Source of the DNA: Macrotis lagotis
Lineage: Eukaryota > Chordata > Mammalia > Peramelemorphia > Peramelidae
Assembly (NCBI RefSeq): GCF_037893015.1
Contig: NC_133658.1
Span: 258,271,856 to 258,335,855 of the forward strand
Length of the DNA: 64,000 bases
Direction: 5' to 3'
Made by a program: the position numbers and the translations under genes
The notes under the pieces: generated by a model
Told to the model about the DNA's origin: nothing
The model's database searches: none
Seen by the model: the letters and a program-made list of their open reading frames with translations, nothing else
Shown here: positions 59,250 to 64,000 of the stretch, piece after piece
Position numbering within the stretch: position 1 is the first letter of the stretch
Layout of the letters: each line of letters starts with the position of its first letter

Positions 59250-59875
59250 TAATAGAGTAGCCAAGTTGTTTGTTTATTTGTTTGTCTTTTTTGTTTGTTT
59301 GATAGTCATTATAACATTGCTGCTTTTGTACACAATAATGTCCTAGTTCTTGCTTCACTTTGTATCAGTTCATATGGATTATGAATTTTTTCTTTCTGGA
59401 ACTAATGCATTCTTCATTTACAATAGCACAATAATACTCTATCATGATTATATACTCCAGCTTGTTCAGATATTGCTCAAGTGATGAACATTTCATTTTC
59501 TAATTCTTTGCTACCATAAAAGAGATGCTATAAATATTTTTAAACAATTTATTTTACTTTTTTATCTTTATTGGTATACACACATTTTAGTGGTATTTTT
59601 TTGGTCAAAAGATTATATACAATTTAAATATTTCTTTGGGCATCGTTTAAAATTGTTCTTCATAATAATTTGACTGGTTCAAAATTCCACCAAAAGTTTG
59701 TATAACCATTTTTCCTCATTACCTCCAACATTTGTGATTTCAGATAGTTTTGAGTGTCTCATCAGATATGTTTAATTTTCATTTCTCTAATAAATAGTTA
59801 TATGTAGTAATTTTCAATTAATATGTCATTTTATGATTTTTTAAAAATACTAATTCATATACTTTAGCCAGTGAT
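59250..59875 (-). mobile_element. Old L1 3' fragment, minus
   Basis: ORF2 C-terminal/3' sequence, strongly diverged: 'CAGCTTGTTCAGATATTGCT', ATGCTATAAATATTTTTAAA, 'TTCTTTGGGCATCGTTTAAA', AATTCCACCAAAAGTTTGTA, 'TTTAATTTTCATTTCTCTAA'. Confidence 0.7.
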
Positions 59876-60755
59876 GGAATTAAAATAAATTAATAACCAG
59901 TTCTCACCTTAATGATTGTTTTAAGAATACAAAAAGATATATCAAATGGAATTTAATATTTCATGCATTCAATATTCAAAAAAGAACAATAAAAGAGATA
60001 CACAAAACTAGACTTATATTATTCACAGTAAGTAAATGTCATGTGACCATAGCATATGCAGAACCAAAACTCATTCTACCTATTTTAACTTTTTTGTCTT
60101 CTACTTCATTGGTTTCCACAATGGACTATAAGATAACCCTTGAAATTATATATATATGTTTATTGGCTCCTTGTGCTCCAGTTTCCTATTGGTTTCACCA
60201 TTCAGAAAACACTAGCTCACTCATAATATCTTATGGGAGTTTTGAGCATAACACCAGCAGGAACAAATGATGACTTTTCAACCCTGGTAGGTTGACACTT
60301 TTTCTTTTTATGTTATATGTATGTTTATTGAAGTAATAAAAACAATGGAATTAAAATGTAGTATTTCCTCAAAAATATAATGAGTTTTAAGAAATGAATA
60401 AATAAATATCATAGTTCCATCAGTTTTTTTTTCACCTATGAATGGAATGAGCATTACTTTGGGTGCTTAGAAAATGCTGTTACAAAAATAAATGGTTAAA
60501 AAGAGTAAAGAATGTAAATTTGTGATTTTCACATTGGGAGTCAGTCCAGGCACACACCTTAGAGAGAACCCTGATTACAAGTGTCATTTTAACAACTGAT
60601 TTGCTGAACTCAACATAAAATTAGTTTTTGGTTTTGCTGAAATGGTGTGAATTTGCTGAATCCAATCACTGCCTTTAGTCATTTCATAAATGGATACTGG
60701 TTCTATTTTTTTTTTATTTTGACTCATTCCTATATGTGTACAATTAGCAAAATCA
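59876..60755. other. Unassigned stretch, possibly an unidentified old repeat
   Basis: I recognise no gene. AATTAATAACCAGTTCTCAC (59,888) and ATTTTAACAACTGATTTGCT (60,587) share a taAcAaCygrTT-like core and could be parts of an old repeat. See findings. Confidence 0.4.
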
Positions 60756-61600
60756 AAAATTTAAAGAAAATTTTCTTCATATTGCTTCATTGTCTACCAT
60801 ACCTTTTAAAAAATATAGCTTCCTTGATTATCAGTTTTAATTAGGTCTATTTTTTATTTTACTTTGAGAGCATGATTGCTGCCTCTGCATTTTTCTACAT
60901 TAGCTAAAGCATCATACATGCTACTCCAGCTTTTTAACTCTGTATTTTTTAAAAAAATTTCAAATGGTTTCTTATCTTTTCTGTTATCCCCTTACATTTT
61001 ATGGGTGAACTCATATTATTCACATTCAAAGTTATGATTACCTATCATCTATTTCCCTCATTCTATTTTCTTCTATATATATTCTTATTTCCACCATTTT
61101 ATCCTGTTTCTTTACAAAGGTCTGTTTTCTTCTAACCTTACTCTGTCTATTCTTTAAGTAATCCTCATTTCTCTTATCCATTTTTCTTCTTATTTCCCTA
61201 TGGCACATCCATATATTCATACATATATACACTGGAATCTCGGTTCAAATAGAAAGTATAAATATATTTCCTATTTGAATCAGCATTCAATTGCTATCAC
61301 TCCCCAGTTTTGTCTTCTAATATAAATGATCTTCCTTGCCCACCTCTTTTATGTAGTGATTGCTTTTTTGTTTACCCTTTATTTTAATCTTTTTTGGAGG
61401 GATCATCTCAGCATAATTAACATATTCATGACATATGTCTATGTATACTTATTCTGTCATAACAATAAAAAAGTTCTTAGTAGTTACATATATCATTCTT
61501 TCATATAGGCATGTAAACAATGGAAATTCTTTTAATCCTTTTTACTCTTCCTAAATCTTCTATTTGAATGTCAGATTTTTTATGTATCTCTGGTCTTATT
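60756..61600 (-). mobile_element. Old L1 fragment (endonuclease start and inter-ORF spacer), minus
   Basis: Endonuclease coding in reverse (CATTGTCTACCATACCTTTT, 'GCATTTTTCTACATTAGCTA', 'TTCACATTCAAAGTTATGAT' for the ORF2 start near 61,020-61,040) is followed by spacer sequence ending 'TTGAATGTCAGATTTTTTAT'. Diverged from the young copies. Confidence 0.7.
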
Positions 61601-61604
61601 TATA

Positions 61605-62350
61605 AACATATGAAAAATACTGTAAATCACTATTGATTAAGGGAATGCAAATTAATGCAAATAAAAGCAGCCATCCCAAATCTATCAAATTAACCAATTA
61701 ACAGACAGCCTTTTGTTCAAGTAATACCATAACTAGTTCTGTATCCCAAAGACTTTTAAAAAGAAAAAAAAAAGACCTATATGTACAATACTATTTATAA
61801 GAACACTAAATTTTGGCAAAGAAATGGCATTGAGGAACTGTCCATCAAATTGGAAATGATTGAACAAGTTGTTCTATATGATTGTGATGGAATATTATTG
61901 TGCTACAAGTAATGATGGGTAGGATGTTCTCAGAAAATTTTGGAAAGACTATTGAGTATTGATCCAAGCTTTTTTGGGGGGTGTGTGTTAGGGTGTGATC
62001 CTTGTTTTGTTGTTGGCTAAGATGTTGCCTATGCACTCCAGGCCTTGCCTTTGAAGAGGTTTTTTTATTTCATAGTTTGTCTCTCCTGGATCTATTTTCA
62101 CAATGAAATTAGAAGAACAAGAGCAGTGTACATAGTAAACAGTAATTATGTAATGATGATCAACTATGAATAACTAAACCATTCATAGCAATACTGTGAT
62201 ACAGGAAAATTTCAAGGAAATTTTAATAAAAATTCAATCCAATACCAGAGAAATAACTGATGGAGTCTAAAGGCAGATCAAAGCATGATTGTTCATTATT
62301 TTTCTTGACATATTGTTGTATTTTGTTTTGATCTGTTTTTTTCCTTTTGC
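61605..62350 (+). mobile_element. Old L1 3' fragment, plus
   Basis: ORF2 C-terminus to 3' end on the plus strand: 'GTATCCCAAAGACTTTTAAA', GACCTATATGTACAATACTA, TTGTGATGGAATATTATTGT, 'GAAGAACAAGAGCAGTGTAC', AGAAATAACTGATGGAGTCT. About 130 bp near 61,960-62,085 look foreign to it and may be a small insertion. Confidence 0.72.
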
Positions 62351-62369
62351 AACATGAATATGCCTTGAA

Positions 62370-62935
62370 ACTGTCTAATTTCCGATAGTCTAAGGAAAAT
62401 TCTGAGGATCATCTGGCAAGACAAGATGGCAGACAGTTGAACTATCCAAATATTCAAACTGCTACAGAGAGCACAAGTCCAATGGGCTACCATGTTGTTC
62501 CAATGCCAAACAAATATTTTTCGTAAAGACTTATGGAAAATTCACACAGGGCAAGTATTCACATGGGGGTCAGAAAAAGCAATACAAAGAAATTCTAGAG
62601 GTCTCTCTTAATTACATTGGAATTAATTGCGAGACACATAAGACATTAGTATAGGACTACCCAGTATGGCATGCCCTCATCAAAGAAAGTGATGTACTCT
62701 ATAAGCAAGGCATAATGAAGAAGTTCTAAAGAAATGTAAGATGCACAAATTTAGAGAGACCAACCCACATATTCCCATGAAATATTTATACCTGATCTTT
62801 GATAGAACATTCTGAGTTCCTATTGGTTTGCTAAGACACAGTCAGATACATCATAAATTAGTTCTAAAATAGTGACATCATTTTGGTCTTTTTCATTAGT
62901 GAAAGAAAACCACCATCTCCAGGAACATAGAAAAT
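62370..62935 (+). mobile_element. 3' remnant of an old non-LTR LINE, second copy
   Basis: Longer relative of 12,755-13,085. It starts ATTCTGAGGATCATCTGGCA and has frames such as RIIWQDKMADS, LLQRAQ, and near the end KMHKFRETNPHIPMKYLYL plus PIGLLRHSQIHH, which recalls a decayed C-terminal zinc finger. The Cys residues are lost. Probably CR1/L2-like; the precise family was not verified. Confidence 0.65.
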
Positions 62936-63534
62936 TTATTTTGTGTGACTGCACATATCTTATCTATGTCAAATTTCCCGCTCAATTGTGGGAAAAAGAA
63001 AGAAGGTGGGGAGAGAATTTGCCCCTCAAAATTTTAGAAAAACAAAATTTAAAAATTGTCTTTACATAGAATTGGATTGGTGAAAGATAAAGTATTAAAT
63101 CATTGGAGGAAAATAATTATTCCTCAATGTACTTTTGTACTTCTTTCTTGCCCAAAGATTTAATTCTGCTTTTTTAAAAATTTCTTTTCTTCAGAGAATT
63201 TTTTGAGACTCCCCTTTTGTTTGGATTATTCTGGTTTGAGAAAAATTCTTTTATTAAGTAATTTTTTTGCCTCCTTTGCCATTATCAATTCTGGTTATTA
63301 AGGTGTCATTTCTTCATTTTTTTGTTCTATTTTTAATAAGCTACCAATTCTCTTTTCATAAGTTTCTTTCTTCACTCTCATTGCCTCTTATTTTTTCTCT
63401 TTTACTCTATCCCTTTAACTTTTTCAGGACATTTTGAGGGACTTCGATACAATAAGAATTTTGCTTTATTGCTTTGTTTGTTGCTCTTTTCATGTTATTT
63501 TCTGTTTTTCTGTCTTGCTTTTCCCTACCACCAT
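62936..63534 (-). other. Unassigned; possible old L1/HAL1 ORF1 region
   Basis: T- and CTT-rich on the plus strand, so Lys/Glu-rich in antisense, similar in composition to L1 ORF1 coiled-coil sequence. I could not align it convincingly. No gene. Confidence 0.35.
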
Positions 63535-64000
63535 AATATTTTTTAAAATTATATATTTATTTTCATTGGTATACATATACATATATATGTATATTTAAGT
63601 TGCAAAGTTTCCTTCCACCCTCCCTTCCCAACCCCCTTCCCTCAGCAGGGAACACTCAGGTTAGCATTGCACTTGCATATTTTGATAAACATGTTTACAA
63701 ATTAATAATTTTCAGTATAATGAATAAGGATTAAGGGAAAAAGATACATAAGAGATAATTTTTATAGTGTTCATTTGATTCTGAAGGGCTGATATTTTTT
63801 GGGGGGGTCATGTTTTGCTTTATTTTTCATCCTCTGGATGGGAATAATACAGTCCATATCCAATCTAATACAGTTGTCCTAGCTCTCTGAATTACTGAGA
63901 GGAGATGGTCCATCAAGGTTGTTCATCTCACAATATTGTTGTTGACATCTACATTGTTCTCTTGGCTCTATTCCCTTCACTCAACATCAGACACCAGAAG
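63535..64000 (-). mobile_element. Older-subfamily L1 3' end, runs off the window
   Basis: It matches 27,576-28,060 closely: TTTATTTTCATTGGTATACA, CCACCCTCCCTTCCCAACCC, TTTTGATAAACATGTTTACA, AAGATACATAAGAGATAATT, CTAATACAGTTGTCCTAGCT. The 3' end is at 63,535 and the element extends past 64,000. Confidence 0.85.

Overview
This window is repeat-dominated vertebrate chromosomal DNA, most likely from a marsupial. The basis is many copies of a tRNA-derived SINE that opens with GGGGTGGCTAGGTGGC and ends in TTGCAAAAACCTAAAA, together with MAR1-type SINEs, long L2/CR1-clade LINE copies and several L1 lineages. From memory the SINE resembles the WSINE1/WALLSI group of Australian marsupials (for example dasyurids); that placement is inference and was not searched. 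I found no intact host protein-coding gene, tRNA, rRNA, CRISPR array or recognisable endogenous retrovirus. Nearly every open frame is a remnant of L1 ORF1/ORF2 or a translation of a microsatellite.

Layout: 1-6,490 is minus-strand L1 sequence. 6,506-12,641 is a 6.1-kb plus-strand L1 with a perfect 14-bp target-site duplication (TSD). 12,760-20,160 holds an old LINE 3'-end remnant, a 400-bp purine tract, decayed SINEs and L2-type 3' ends. 20,160-29,300 is one ancient plus-strand L2 LINE split by three successive L1 insertions, one of which carries a small mRNA-like retrocopy. 29,300-32,930 is mostly low-repeat DNA with MAR1 and MIR-type SINEs. 32,940-37,154 is a 5'-truncated minus-strand L1. 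37,155-39,235 holds microsatellites, SINEs and old L1 pieces. 39,236-48,028 is a mosaic of plus-strand L1s, including an ORF2-less (HAL1-like) element inserted in an older L1. 48,029-58,545 is a near-complete minus-strand L1 carrying two later insertions: a 977-bp L1 with a 16-bp TSD, and a full-length intronless retrocopy of THAP12 (PRKRIR), about 3.5 kb, which was itself hit by a SINE. 58,546-64,000 is older L1 debris and the 3' end of another L1 running off the window.

There is no gene network here. The biology is retrotransposition: L1-type machinery accounts for the L1, SINE and retrocopy insertions, whose nesting gives a relative chronology. I did not see a previously undescribed system. 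The most informative items are the THAP12 retrocopy, the L2 nesting, the HAL1-like element, the unidentified small retrocopy at 26,553-26,791, and an unexplained direct repeat at 14,735/16,456.
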